From SHAN690 sp040221375 (GTDB lineage: Bacteria; Bacteroidota; Bacteroidia; Flavobacteriales_G; Salibacteraceae), in contig JAVKEP010000103.1 of the NCBI GenBank assembly GCA_040221375.1, positions 15,068-79,067 of the forward strand: a DNA stretch of 64,000 nucleotides. Reading direction: 5' to 3'. A program made the position numbers and the translations under genes. The notes under the pieces are model-generated. The model saw only the letters and a list, made by a program, of their open reading frames with translations, had not been told where the DNA came from and ran no database searches. Shown piece after piece: positions 16,813 through 26,046 of this stretch; within the stretch, counting starts at the first letter, position 1, and each line of letters starts with the position of its first letter.

Positions 16813-18241
16813 AATGCTTCACAAATCGGATGGCCTTGGTGAAGTGCGGACTTTTGAGCGTTACAAAATAAACTCCGCTTTCGAGGTGCGACACGTCAAT
16901 GCCTTTTCCTTTAACAAGACCATTCACTTCACCCACGGACTGAAATCGGACGTCGTATAGCGCTGCATCGACACTCCCATCTATTCCACTTAAATAAATG
17001 AGCTGACCACTGGGGTTCGGATAGATGCTGATCGTTGGATTTGGTAGTTCAAGGCCGCTGGATACCGGAAACCCGAACTCCATGCGCTTGTACTGCATCG
17101 TGCCGTCAAATATGTCGCGATACACCAGATCAAATCCTCCTTTCGAGAAGGCAATGTCAGGTGCGTTGTAAATACGCGCTGAATCCCCCACAATGTCGAT
17201 GGGTTCCGAAAACGTCTCTCCCCCATCAACAGAATACATGAGCACCGACGTGATCACCGGGCTATCGATCTGCTCGAACATCACTCCAATGGTGTCCCCC
17301 GATGCCGCGATCCTCGGTGTGTATTGATCGTGCTCAGTGAGGTGAAGGTATGCTGAAGTGGCAGCATGACTTTCGGTATCGATCGAGCTGATCAAGACTT
17401 GTCCCACTCCTGATGCCGACGACATCCAAACCGTGTGAATGCCACTTGAAGTATAAGCACCATCAGGCCCGGTAGACGGACATCCTTGGATAAACCAGTC
17501 GCTGGGGTCGATATCGAACACGGTATCGGCTTGGTTGCTCTCTGCGGCAAGCGAAGCATACCAGATGTCGCGGATGTTGTTGTCATTGTTTCTAAACAAG
17601 GCTACGTCGGCGCCTTCACCTGAGAGTATATGTGCAGGACAACAGTCACACACTTCATGAGGCGCCTCGGCTGATATATCGATCAACTCACTGAACCAAG
17701 TTCCGTTGTCAGAGCGCACCACCGCATACTGTGGGTTTGCGTAATTGCTGTCGTACGCCATGGTCAGTATGGAAGGGTCACCCGCTTGGTCGATCGCGAT
17801 GGTGGGTAAAAAAGGGATGATGGAATCTGGCAAATCGAGCAGGGCCGGACTGGACCACGTCGCACCGCGATCGGTGGAATGCGTCCAGTACACCTTTGCC
17901 TCTAAAAAGGGCGTTGTCATGAACGTGGCAATCAGTTCATCCCCCTGCGCTGCAATATCTGCACCCCCATAACTCGCAGCAAATACGTTTCCGACTGATT
18001 GATTGAGTTTGAATGGATCAGAAAAATCGCCGTCGCCGTGTTTGTATGAAAAGTACAAGTTTCCATTGGCTTTGGACCAAATCACACCAACGCCGTCTTC
18101 AAACGACACGATGTGAGGGCGAATGTTTCCAAACTCCGATGCGTGTGCCACCACCTCAGGATCGGTGAAATAGTGCGCTGTTTGGGAGAGCCCAATGTTG
18201 GCGAGAACTGCAAGGATGATGAGGACGAATGAATTCTTCAT
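16811..18241 (-). CDS. Type IX-secreted BNR/sialidase-like beta-propeller protein
   Basis: This 476-residue exported protein begins with a signal peptide (MKNSFVLIILAVLANIGLSQ). Most of the chain is a sialidase-like propeller: Asp-box-like turns are visible in STDRGATWSSPALL, RSDNGTWF and SVDGGETFSEPI. A CDCCPAH segment near residue 200 is unusual and could bind a metal. The last 75 residues are a type A sorting tail for type IX secretion, opening ISIYPNPSGQLIYLSG and ending in LESGVYFVTLKS and a basic IRFVKH. The product should be exported across the outer membrane and probably attached to the surface. The catalytic residues of a true sialidase cannot be confirmed. Confidence 0.85.
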   Translation of the reverse strand: MKNSFVLIILAVLANIGLSQTAHYFTDPEVVAHASEFGNIRPHIVSFEDGVGVIWSKANGNLYFSYKHGDGDFSDPFKLNQSVGNVFAASYGGADIAAQGDELIATFMTTPFLEAKVYWTHSTDRGATWSSPALLDLPDSIIPFLPTIAIDQAGDPSILTMAYDSNYANPQYAVVRSDNGTWFSELIDISAEAPHEVCDCCPAHILSGEGADVALFRNNDNNIRDIWYASLAAESNQADTVFDIDPSDWFIQGCPSTGPDGAYTSSGIHTVWMSSASGVGQVLISSIDTESHAATSAYLHLTEHDQYTPRIAASGDTIGVMFEQIDSPVITSVLMYSVDGGETFSEPIDIVGDSARIYNAPDIAFSKGGFDLVYRDIFDGTMQYKRMEFGFPVSSGLELPNPTISIYPNPSGQLIYLSGIDGSVDAALYDVRFQSVGEVNGLVKGKGIDVSHLESGVYFVTLKSPHFTKAIRFVKH

Positions 18242-18293
18242 GGCTGGGATTCTGATGCTAATTTGGCCAAAAGATAATGCTCATATTTGATCC

Positions 18294-18746
18294 ATGAATC
18301 GAATTTCCTTGAGCGCTTTGGCGATGGTGTTTGTCATCATAGGGTGTACGCAACGTGCAGATGAAGTAAAAGCAGGCGACGAAATGAAGAACGGCGTACA
18401 GGTGATCAACGGCGTTGAACGGGCTGAGCTCGCTCTATTGATGCGGAAAATGTACGATGAGATGGCGCTTGTCAAGGACTCCATCAAGGCAGGTTACGTG
18501 GTGAAAACGGACTTCCTCGAGGAATTCAAGCGGATTCAAACAGCGCATGCATCTGAACCCGAAAAAATCGATGAAACCTACCAGGCCATGGCCGAAGCTT
18601 TTCTAGTCAATTACCAACTCTTTGAATCCTCGCAATCGGAACAAGTATCCGCATTCAACAGCATGCTTCAGAATTGCCTGATTTGTCACGAACACAAGTG
18701 TCCGGGGCCTGTGAAGGCAATCAAGAAATTGAAAATCAAACCCTGA
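18294..18746 (+). CDS. Lipoprotein with C-terminal CxxCH heme motif (cytochrome c'-like)
   Basis: This 150-residue lipoprotein has signal SLSALAMVFVIIG followed by Cys18. The mature protein is nearly all helix (residues 40-125) and ends with a single heme-attachment motif CLICH at residues 128-132. A helical bundle of about 130 residues with CxxCH near its end is the arrangement of cytochrome c' and related four-helix proteins, so a periplasmic or membrane-anchored heme protein is the best reading (inference). Cys136 just after the motif is extra. It lies between two divergent type IX cargo genes. The 125-base gap downstream holds nothing I can name. Confidence 0.7.
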   Translation: MNRISLSALAMVFVIIGCTQRADEVKAGDEMKNGVQVINGVERAELALLMRKMYDEMALVKDSIKAGYVVKTDFLEEFKRIQTAHASEPEKIDETYQAMAEAFLVNYQLFESSQSEQVSAFNSMLQNCLICHEHKCPGPVKAIKKLKIKP

Positions 18747-18870
18747 GGGTGCTCACTACCAGGTGCGTGAGTGGGCCTTGAACGGTTCTCGACGATCGTC
18801 CTGTTAAACCTTCTAGAAAACGGTCGAGTCAAACCAACGCATACTGCTAGATCTACTCTCCGTTCCCGTG

Positions 18871-21624
18871 TTATCGGATTACTACTGGCTCCATCAGCCA
18901 ATTATCGGTTTGTCGGATTTCAACAAAGTACGTTCCCGGTTGCAATCCCGTCAAGTCGAGGCTAAATTGAGGGTTGTTTGGCGACCAAGCGCACGACTGG
19001 TGTTTGACGGATCTTCCAACTTGGTCATAGACGACCACCGCTACGGCGCCGGATTCAAATCCCTCGAGACGCAAGGTCACTGCTCCGCTGGTGGGATTCG
19101 GAAAAACCGAAACGCTCGATGCATTTTCTCGCTGCCCTATTCCTTCCGGGACGGGAGGCATAGTTGTATCGATCAGGGACACATGGCCGGCGTACATCCC
19201 TTTGCCATGGGACCCCGCAACGAGCCATCCATCGGTGGTTCTGTACTTGAGCATATCTACCACTGCATTTCCAATGGTTTGCGAACCTTGCATCACCCAT
19301 TCGGTGGCTTCCCCTTCCAATTTGGCCGTTGAAAACACGCCCACACTGGTGCCGATGAAGTACACATCTTCATTGGCTCCGGTAGGCACAATGGTCGCCC
19401 AACGGATCGACGGGCCATTTCCAATGAACCAAAGGCTCTCTGGCACGCCAGGGTCTGGCTCTCCGGCCAAATTTCCTTCGATGTCCATCCAGTTGCCTCC
19501 CCCATCTTCGGTGTACCACATGCTTCGGCAATTGTAATTACTGAAAACGGCAATGGCCTTCATAGGGTCATTTGGATGAACCGCAATGCATGAGGTGTAT
19601 CCGCCATTCTTGATGCTATCACTTGCGGGAATGGGTTGTGGACTCGAAAAAGTATGTGCGCTGTCCAGCCTAAAGATCCGACCATTTGTAGTTCCTGCAT
19701 ATACTACTCCTTCGTCACTTGGACTGGACGCAATCGCCGTGATTCGGCTTCCGAGGTTGGCAATCTGCCTCCAATCGCTGAACAGCGTCGTACTATCGGT
19801 TTCCGTGATGTTCGTATTGCGCCAAATCGTGCCTTCATTGGGCAAATACATGATTTCATTGTTGGCCTTGTCCAACGTAAATGGATGCACAAACAACCAT
19901 CCCGATCCTGAGCCCCTTCCGAGTTGCTTTGGCATGATGTTCTCAGCGGCATACTTTTCGCCCGTATTGTCGATTTTACATCGCTCTATGTTTGCGTATT
20001 GCGTGCTGATGTAATAGTGTCCAGCCCCGTCTTCGATATCGCAGTACGCTCCATCGGCTCCCCGCACGTGTGACCACAAATGTTCCGCATCGGCTTGATC
20101 AGTCCAGTGTGACCCTCTGTCTTGTGTTCCTCCTATGACCACCTCGCTTCCGGTCGTTTTTTCGTCGATCGCAATCCCGTAAAATTGAGTCACGTTGTAT
20201 CCATTCAACAAGCCAACCCACTCCATGGTATCCAACATGCAATTTTGAGCGCGGTGCACCCCTGCATCTGTGGTGCTGATTAAGACGTCAGGGTCATCCG
20301 GACGAAAAGCTAGGTTTTGCTGATCCGGATAATGCTTGCCTCCTCCCACAAAATAATTGTACAAGGTGTCGCCATCGATGGCATAACCCCCGATTTGCGT
20401 TACTTGAAACGTATCGGCAAAGGCATTAGTGGACCGGATTAAATTGGTAGCACCGAGAAAAACCACGTCTTCGTCGTCGGGTTTCACGCCGAGAACCATG
20501 TTGTATCCTCCTTGCATATTGATGCTGGAAGAGGCCAATCCGGAGGTTCGATTTTGCCATTCGCCACCAGCTCCGGTGCCGTCACCTGAAAGATATTTGT
20601 ACCGCCAAAGTATCGCGCTATTGTAACCAGCGCCAGGAGCGTAGCTGTAGAAGAAAACAATGTTTTCGTCAGAAGGAGCCACTGCAATGACGGTTCGATC
20701 ATGACTTCCAGCCAAACCATTCGGACTGATCAGTACCCAATCCAAGCCGTTATCCGATCGCCAAAATCCGCGGTTTGAGGAAGCATCGTTTGAAATCGAT
20801 GCATAAAAAACGCCATCGGAAGTGGACGCCACACGGGTGAAATCTGCGGAAGATCCCGTCTTCAAAACATATTTCCACGTAGTGCCGCCATCGTTGCTTC
20901 GAACGATGCCTTTTTTGATTGCCGCAAAGACGACGTCGCTGTCGTTGCGCGTTGGATCCATGCACATGCTGTGCACGACTTCCCAATCCGAAGATTTGTG
21001 TTGAAGCGAGGCGGTATGTTGGAGGTGATTCCACGTCAGTCCATTGTCGGTCGATTTCCAAATACCACTTCCTCGATACAAAGCGCTGAAGCTTTTCGAA
21101 GCAGAGTTGCCGATCGTTTCGCCCGATCCGTAGTACCACGTCTCATTCTTTCCCGACCTCGGATCTTGAATGATGTAAGACGTGGCAGGATGATCCATGC
21201 TCTTCGAAACCCGGGTCCAAGATTGACCCGCATCGCTTGTGCGCCAAACCCCACCGGTCACTCCCCCGACGATGTAGGTATCTGGGTTCATTCTATCGAT
21301 GGCAATGGCGCGCGTCCTTCCTCCTACATTGTATGGACCGATGCTTTTAAAATCAACGGCGATGGAATCGCGCAGCACATCAGCCTTGGGAAGTCTGCTC
21401 GCAAAGGCCATTTCACGCATGCGGATATTGGCAGGGATTTCGCCCGTTCGTGGGTCGACCAATCGGCTGTACAAATATTCCCAGCGCCCTTCGTGGAGGA
21501 CCTCTCCGTTCGTCTCTTCTTTCTTCGCTTCCACGGGTTCGCGGGTAAAACTCCAAACGGTGCAGACGATGGTGGCGCTGGCCAATGCCAAGAACGCAAT
21601 GCCTTTGGTAACTCTTCGTGTCAT
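18871..21624 (-). CDS. Large type IX-secreted sortilin/BNR propeller protein
   Basis: This 917-residue exported protein has an N-terminal hydrophobic signal (residues 8-26). It is made of many VPS10/BNR-type blades, seen in GVTGGVWRTSDAGQSW, SGIWKSTDNGLTWNHL, GIVRSNDGGTTWKYV and YAGTTNGRIFRLDS. This suggests one or two large propellers of the sortilin/xyloglucanase-like (photosystem assembly Ycf48-like) type. The final 80 residues are a type A sorting tail: SVSVFPNPTSGAVTLRL, then DLTGLQPGTYFVEI. It is thus predicted to leave the cell through the type IX system. Its start overlaps the stop of the upstream lipoprotein gene by four bases. Ligand or substrate is unknown. Confidence 0.87.
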   Translation of the reverse strand: MTRRVTKGIAFLALASATIVCTVWSFTREPVEAKKEETNGEVLHEGRWEYLYSRLVDPRTGEIPANIRMREMAFASRLPKADVLRDSIAVDFKSIGPYNVGGRTRAIAIDRMNPDTYIVGGVTGGVWRTSDAGQSWTRVSKSMDHPATSYIIQDPRSGKNETWYYGSGETIGNSASKSFSALYRGSGIWKSTDNGLTWNHLQHTASLQHKSSDWEVVHSMCMDPTRNDSDVVFAAIKKGIVRSNDGGTTWKYVLKTGSSADFTRVASTSDGVFYASISNDASSNRGFWRSDNGLDWVLISPNGLAGSHDRTVIAVAPSDENIVFFYSYAPGAGYNSAILWRYKYLSGDGTGAGGEWQNRTSGLASSSINMQGGYNMVLGVKPDDEDVVFLGATNLIRSTNAFADTFQVTQIGGYAIDGDTLYNYFVGGGKHYPDQQNLAFRPDDPDVLISTTDAGVHRAQNCMLDTMEWVGLLNGYNVTQFYGIAIDEKTTGSEVVIGGTQDRGSHWTDQADAEHLWSHVRGADGAYCDIEDGAGHYYISTQYANIERCKIDNTGEKYAAENIMPKQLGRGSGSGWLFVHPFTLDKANNEIMYLPNEGTIWRNTNITETDSTTLFSDWRQIANLGSRITAIASSPSDEGVVYAGTTNGRIFRLDSAHTFSSPQPIPASDSIKNGGYTSCIAVHPNDPMKAIAVFSNYNCRSMWYTEDGGGNWMDIEGNLAGEPDPGVPESLWFIGNGPSIRWATIVPTGANEDVYFIGTSVGVFSTAKLEGEATEWVMQGSQTIGNAVVDMLKYRTTDGWLVAGSHGKGMYAGHVSLIDTTMPPVPEGIGQRENASSVSVFPNPTSGAVTLRLEGFESGAVAVVVYDQVGRSVKHQSCAWSPNNPQFSLDLTGLQPGTYFVEIRQTDNWLMEPVVIR

Positions 21625-22124
21625 TTTTTTATTTTCTCGTAAACATTGATCCGATAACGGTCGGCGTGGTCCGTGTCTGTTGACGTTTGTATCGATGCCT
21701 GAAATAGGTCATCTACAAGTAAACCATCCAAGGGGGTATTCAGTTCTGGAAAAAGTGCATCGGTCGGATTTAAGGAGAAGTCAAAATGAACCTTCAACAC
21801 TTCACCAGCTTCTATCTCACCGTTAAAATCATTCCCAATTTGGGTAAGCGCAATCACTTCCACCTTTGCTTCACACGGAGATCGGTCGCAGGGGTGCTGG
21901 TCGCCTTCAAAACGCTCGCTATCGATCCAACGTTCGACGATTTTTCCGACAATGATCGTCGGCATTGGCCCTTCGATGCCTGACATCTCCTCTACTGAAT
22001 CCGCGCTTCGCGCATCCGCTGCAGCCACTGAAGTAGCTGAATCGACAGCGCTCATGCTTTGTCTATGACAAGCAATTGAAACCGATAGCAGAATCAACAA
22101 TGCAAAAACGTTCAGTTGGCTCAC
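21621..22124 (-). CDS. Lipoprotein of unknown function, GTG start
   Basis: This 167-residue protein starts at GTG (22122-22124); there is no in-frame ATG that keeps the signal, and a stop lies two codons upstream. The signal FALLILLSVSIA is followed by Cys19, a lipobox. The mature chain has a Ser/Ala-rich linker, then a beta-rich domain with VGKIVERWIDSERFEGDQH and CDRSPCEAKVEV, probably one disulfide. A perfect TACCTTTG promoter box lies at 22129-22136 on the same strand, so the message may start at or next to the GTG. Its stop overlaps the large type IX cargo gene (ATGA), so the two are coupled. Confidence 0.65.
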   Translation of the reverse strand: MSQLNVFALLILLSVSIACHRQSMSAVDSATSVAAADARSADSVEEMSGIEGPMPTIIVGKIVERWIDSERFEGDQHPCDRSPCEAKVEVIALTQIGNDFNGEIEAGEVLKVHFDFSLNPTDALFPELNTPLDGLLVDDLFQASIQTSTDTDHADRYRINVYEKIKK

Positions 22125-22332
22125 CCTTCAAAGGTACAAGCTGAGGATCGAATGTTTCACACCTCTGAATCGATCCACTTGTTTCTTATTTGGGGATCCA
22201 ACCTTGCCGTTCACTCATTCCAATCGTCTTTGGAAGAAATAAAAAGCAGTTTTCATCGTATTGAGAGCGATAACACCTGATGCAATTCATATATCTTTTC
22301 TCAGCTTTGTGAACACAATCAAACCCCAAACC

Positions 22333-22986
22333 ATGAAACGTCCTTTGCTCCTTGTCTTGACCCTGTTTGTCGCCCAGCTTGCTTTTGCACAAATCGAACA
22401 AGCTACAGAAGCTGTTCCCGAAGTCCAAGAAGAGGACCGATTTCGCAACCTTCGCCACTCGGTCGGATTTGGAATCATCGGAGGAGGAGAAACAAGCGGT
22501 AAATTTTTTCCCATGCCCGGCCTAGGTTACAAGTACTACACCGATGAAGGAGCCTTTCGAGTGATGGTTGGCGGATTGATCAACACGAACACCTCCGATG
22601 GCGGTTGGGGCTTTTCTAGCTACGATGAATCCGCGTTTAACGTCCACCTCGGCTACCAATACCATGTCATGCTAGGCAGATTCATGCCCATCATTGGAGT
22701 AGATTTGGCAGGGGGTATCTACGAGCGCAAATCTTCTGGGCCGAATTACTTGGAAAAACAGCGAAATGCGGTTTTAGGACTAAGTCCGAACGTGGGACTT
22801 GAAATGTTCATCACGAACCGATTGAGTTTTTTGATCGATACGCGATTTGATGTGTCCTATAAAGATTCCTACTCGCTGTATGAGTTCTCAGATGGTTGGC
22901 AAGACGATTTTTCGAAGACGCGCACGCAAGGAATGCAAACCCATATTTCCGCGGTCAGCTCGTTCATGGCCATCTTTCACTTTTAA
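22333..22986 (+). CDS. Outer membrane beta-barrel protein
   Basis: This 217-residue exported protein has signal peptide MKRPLLLVLTLFVAQLAFAQ. The mature part alternates strands with glycine turns: RHSVGFGIIGGGE, then FRVMVGGLINTNTSDGGWGF, FNVHLGYQYHVMLG and FMPIIGVDLAGGIYE, ending in an aromatic C-terminal strand (SSFMAIFHF). That ending is the usual barrel assembly signal. The internal ATG at 22333 is chosen because it opens the signal peptide. About eight strands of the OmpA/OmpW type are likely. Confidence 0.78.
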   Translation: MKRPLLLVLTLFVAQLAFAQIEQATEAVPEVQEEDRFRNLRHSVGFGIIGGGETSGKFFPMPGLGYKYYTDEGAFRVMVGGLINTNTSDGGWGFSSYDESAFNVHLGYQYHVMLGRFMPIIGVDLAGGIYERKSSGPNYLEKQRNAVLGLSPNVGLEMFITNRLSFLIDTRFDVSYKDSYSLYEFSDGWQDDFSKTRTQGMQTHISAVSSFMAIFHF

Positions 22987-23086
22987 GCAATAGGGCAATC
23001 TCTACCCCAACCAGAGAAACAGTAGAGCGAGGTTTGCAGTCAACTGACGCTACTTTTCTATTTTAGGCAGGTTAAAACTGCATGCC

Positions 23087-23614
23087 ATGTCTCAACGCAA
23101 CGTTATTCTCTACATTGCTATGTCTGTTGACGGCTACATCGCTGGCCCGGATGACGACCTTAGTTTCTTAGAATCGGTAAAAGTGGAAAACGAGGATTAC
23201 GGGTACGCCGCTTTTGTGGAAGGGGTGGATACCGTGATTTTAGGTCGACGTACCTTCATGTGGGTGAAAGCACAAACGGGTGAATTCCCACATCGCGATA
23301 AGGAAACCTATGTCATTACTAGAAAACAAAGCGGCAGCGAACATGGAATCACCTTCTGGCCAGGCTCCATCCTCGAACTCGTTTCTGAATTGAAAGCCAA
23401 GCCTGGTAAAAACATTTACTGTGATGGCGGTGCAGCTGTGGCGAACGAAATGTTGCGTAAAAACTGCATCGATGAGTTGATTCTATCGATTGTACCTGTA
23501 ACGCTGGGGGCTGGAATTAAGTTGTTTCACGATGGGATTCCAGCTTCTCAACTTACGCTCGTGTCTTCTCGTTCGTATGATTCAGGATTGGTGCAATTGC
23601 ACTATCAATTTTGA
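23087..23614 (+). CDS. Dihydrofolate reductase-like (RibD C-terminal) protein
   Basis: This 175-residue protein belongs to the DHFR/RibD C-terminal superfamily. It opens NVILYIAMSVDGYIAGPDDD, the family start with the S-x-D-G motif. VILGRRTFMWV is the pyrimidine/pterin side strand, YCDGGAAVANEML is the NADPH glycine loop, and SIVPVTLGAGIKLF is the usual C-terminal strand-turn. This standalone group (YwjB/YyaP type) is distinct from true folate-pathway DHFR. The substrate is unknown; a cytosolic NADPH-dependent reductase is expected. A near-promoter TACTTTTC lies about 40 bases upstream. Confidence 0.88.
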   Translation: MSQRNVILYIAMSVDGYIAGPDDDLSFLESVKVENEDYGYAAFVEGVDTVILGRRTFMWVKAQTGEFPHRDKETYVITRKQSGSEHGITFWPGSILELVSELKAKPGKNIYCDGGAAVANEMLRKNCIDELILSIVPVTLGAGIKLFHDGIPASQLTLVSSRSYDSGLVQLHYQF

Positions 23615-23641
23615 CGGTCTGTGCTGCGTAGAACGCGCTCG

Positions 23642-25120
23642 TCATTCTACCCACAACACCGAATTGAACTCGCCAAATTCGTTGTGTTCCTTTTGACTGT
23701 TGCCTGGGTCCGGCATCCATTGTCCGTCTACGATAAACTTGTACAAGGCCTTGCCTTTGGGTACAAACACTTGGATTTCCCACCCGCTTTCGGTTCGTTG
23801 CAATGTATAACCCGTGGGATGCCAACCGTTGATAGTACCACTGAGGCCCACGTCTTTGGCATTTGGAAAACCTTTCAGTTCAAACGTGGTATTGGCGCCA
23901 ACCGACCTGACAGAATTGAGGTAATCACTTTCTCCGACAGTGATCGGATTTGTCGGATCAAGCATCCATGTTCCATCCACGACGTATTTGTACGCATAGT
24001 TTCCAGGAGCGAGAACGTAAGGTAAATACCATCCGTCGTTGCCACGTTTCATTTTTAGCTCCCGTTCACTCCAGTCGATGAAATCTCCGGTTAAGATGAC
24101 TTGCTGGGCATCTGAAAATCCGGGCAGTACAAATTGGGTAGGTTCGCCAATTTCCAACACCGAGTTGACGATGCCATTTTCATCCGTACGTTGGTGCGGA
24201 TTTGCCGGATCGAGAATCCACTCTCGCGTCGGTAACCATCGACCTTGGTGGAGCACGAACTTATATCGATGCGTGCCTTGGTTGAGGTATACGGGGAGTG
24301 ACCATCCTTTCTCCGTTTTACGCATCTCGGGCTTCGTTTCATTCCATGCAGTAAAATCACCGGAGAGCACCACCTTTTCGGCTTCTGTATGTCCTGGAAG
24401 CCTGAAGACATGGTTCGTCTTGACAAATAGGTTATTCTCGTTACCAAACGTGGCATTTGCGGACTGATCCCAACTCCAGTGGTGACCGAACCCATCGAAG
24501 TAGGTGTCTTTGTTCTGTGGATCCAATACCCATTCACCGTCAACCACAAATTTGTATCCCCAAACTCCTGGTTCTAAGTCAATTTCAACCATCCAGCCAT
24601 GTTCTACTTTTTTCATGGGGTATTTCAGTGTACTCCAATTGCAAAAATTACCGGAGAGGTATACGTCGCCCGCGTCGTCGAATCCTTTCAAGAAGAATCG
24701 GGTTTGGCCGTTACTCAAATCTTGAACATGTCTGATTCTACCCGAATTAAAACCAAAATCCGCCAAGCTGCGAGTTAAGTCAAACTCAACCTTAGGTCCT
24801 CCTTCCATCTGAATTTCGCCTTTTGTCCATTCCATTTCATCGAATGAAGCCAAGTCTCGTTTGAGAAGCAATTTGTCCTCCGTTCGTTCTGCTACACGCC
24901 AACCATCACGGGTAGCTCCTACTACCGGAAGTCCGTGCACAACGCTGTCGAAACCTAACGAATAAAGGCAACTATCCAAGGCCTCCATCCCCATATTTAA
25001 ATCAATTTCCTGGCAGACCGTTTTTCCTTCAATGCGAAATGAAATGGATTGACCGAGCACCCACACCTGCATAACGGAGAAGAGGATCACCAAAGTCGTA
25101 TTTCGAATGCCTTGATTCAT
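23642..25120 (-). CDS. Secreted protein with four tandem CBM48/AMPK glycogen-binding-like modules
   Basis: This 492-residue exported protein has a signal peptide (ending near VWVLGQ). Residues 25-130 form an unassigned domain. Four CBM48/AMPK-type beta-sandwich modules follow at about 142-205, 238-310, 329-396 and 412-475. Each has a core F-x-L-x-G-F/H...V-x-L-S/T-G-x-F/I-x-x-W, an M-x-K/R-x-x-x-G-W strand, and YKFVVDGEWVLDP or variants (YKFVLHQGRWL, YKYVVDGTWMLDP, YKFIVDGQWMPDP). The Trp of the W-x-x-x-x-x-x-M core is kept in all four. No catalytic glucanase domain is present. The ATG at 25120 overlaps the protease stop by four bases. Such modules bind alpha-glucans in other proteins; a role in binding or sensing glucan here is inferred. 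Confidence 0.85.
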   Translation of the reverse strand: MNQGIRNTTLVILFSVMQVWVLGQSISFRIEGKTVCQEIDLNMGMEALDSCLYSLGFDSVVHGLPVVGATRDGWRVAERTEDKLLLKRDLASFDEMEWTKGEIQMEGGPKVEFDLTRSLADFGFNSGRIRHVQDLSNGQTRFFLKGFDDAGDVYLSGNFCNWSTLKYPMKKVEHGWMVEIDLEPGVWGYKFVVDGEWVLDPQNKDTYFDGFGHHWSWDQSANATFGNENNLFVKTNHVFRLPGHTEAEKVVLSGDFTAWNETKPEMRKTEKGWSLPVYLNQGTHRYKFVLHQGRWLPTREWILDPANPHQRTDENGIVNSVLEIGEPTQFVLPGFSDAQQVILTGDFIDWSERELKMKRGNDGWYLPYVLAPGNYAYKYVVDGTWMLDPTNPITVGESDYLNSVRSVGANTTFELKGFPNAKDVGLSGTINGWHPTGYTLQRTESGWEIQVFVPKGKALYKFIVDGQWMPDPGNSQKEHNEFGEFNSVLWVE

Positions 25121-26046
25121 ATGCTTGGACAAAAGGTAAGGCTTCGTTTTTTAAAATTAATCACCACTGAACCTCGAGCCAGCAAGTCAAAGCCGATCAT
25201 GCCGTCGATGGACACTCCGAAGGCATCACTCATGCCTGCGAGGTCAGAAATCACTACTCGGCAATTCCTTAGCGGAATCCCAAAATTAACAGCATCGAGG
25301 TTTCCTTGAAGCACGTAGACCGAACGACCCGAACTGCCCATGAGCTGCATGCTATTGGTGATGGTTACCGCTTCGTAGACGTCCTCCTCGAGGGAGTTGG
25401 AAAGCACGGTAACTTCCGCCCCAGTATCGAAGCAAAAGGTAAGTTTTTGCCCATTTACCGTTCCTTTGAGTAGGATTACATTGTTCTTCAGCTTGAACCC
25501 AAGCACAGCCTCCTCCGCAGTGCATTCAGCAAGTGGGGATAGCGATTCTCCTGTCTTGTCCACACGGTGCAGTTCGAGGAGCAACTTACCCAAGTTCAAT
25601 CGCATTTCTAGTTTCAAAAACATGTTCAGACCGAGCAAGCCGAGCACTTTGATCCCTTTGCGATTTTCTATGGCTCCAAGGTCCATCAAGTCTGCTTCGA
25701 GGTGGTTAAACGACAAGGATCGGAGTTCTAAAGAAGAAACTTCAATCACATGAACCGTATCACTTCCGCCATTCACGCCAGTCATTACGCGCTGTTCGCT
25801 GACTTGGTCTTTTCCGAAGTAGGTTGCATTCAGTACCAAATAAGGGGCTCCTGTATCCAGGATGAAATAACCGAGTTGTCCCTCCACTTTCGCTTCCAAT
25901 AAAATCAAGTTACCGGCGCGCTTGAGTGGAATGCGAACAAAATCAAATTCTCCAATGGGTTCAGGCGCTTTTCCTAATTCAACCGATGCCCTCGAAGATG
26001 CGCCGCATACGATGCAGAGGAATAAGCATATAATCATTCGCGGCAT
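25117..26046 (-). CDS. Secreted retropepsin-like aspartic protease with two DTG motifs
   Basis: This 309-residue exported protein starts with signal peptide MPRMIICLFLCIVCGAS. It contains two retropepsin-like halves in one chain. The first active-site motif is FILDTGAPYLVLN (Asp64), the second FCFDTGAEVTVLS (Asp207). Each is followed by a hydrophobic flap-like strand and a GLLGLNMF or MIGFDLLARG turn of the ILG type. One chain could therefore build a complete two-aspartate active site without dimerising. The next gene, carrying four glucan-binding-like modules, is coupled by a four-base overlap. A TATTTTTG promoter box at 26051-26058 on the same strand implies a very short or absent leader. 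The start codon could also be the ATG at 26037. Confidence 0.85.
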   Translation of the reverse strand: MPRMIICLFLCIVCGASSRASVELGKAPEPIGEFDFVRIPLKRAGNLILLEAKVEGQLGYFILDTGAPYLVLNATYFGKDQVSEQRVMTGVNGGSDTVHVIEVSSLELRSLSFNHLEADLMDLGAIENRKGIKVLGLLGLNMFLKLEMRLNLGKLLLELHRVDKTGESLSPLAECTAEEAVLGFKLKNNVILLKGTVNGQKLTFCFDTGAEVTVLSNSLEEDVYEAVTITNSMQLMGSSGRSVYVLQGNLDAVNFGIPLRNCRVVISDLAGMSDAFGVSIDGMIGFDLLARGSVVINFKKRSLTFCPSI

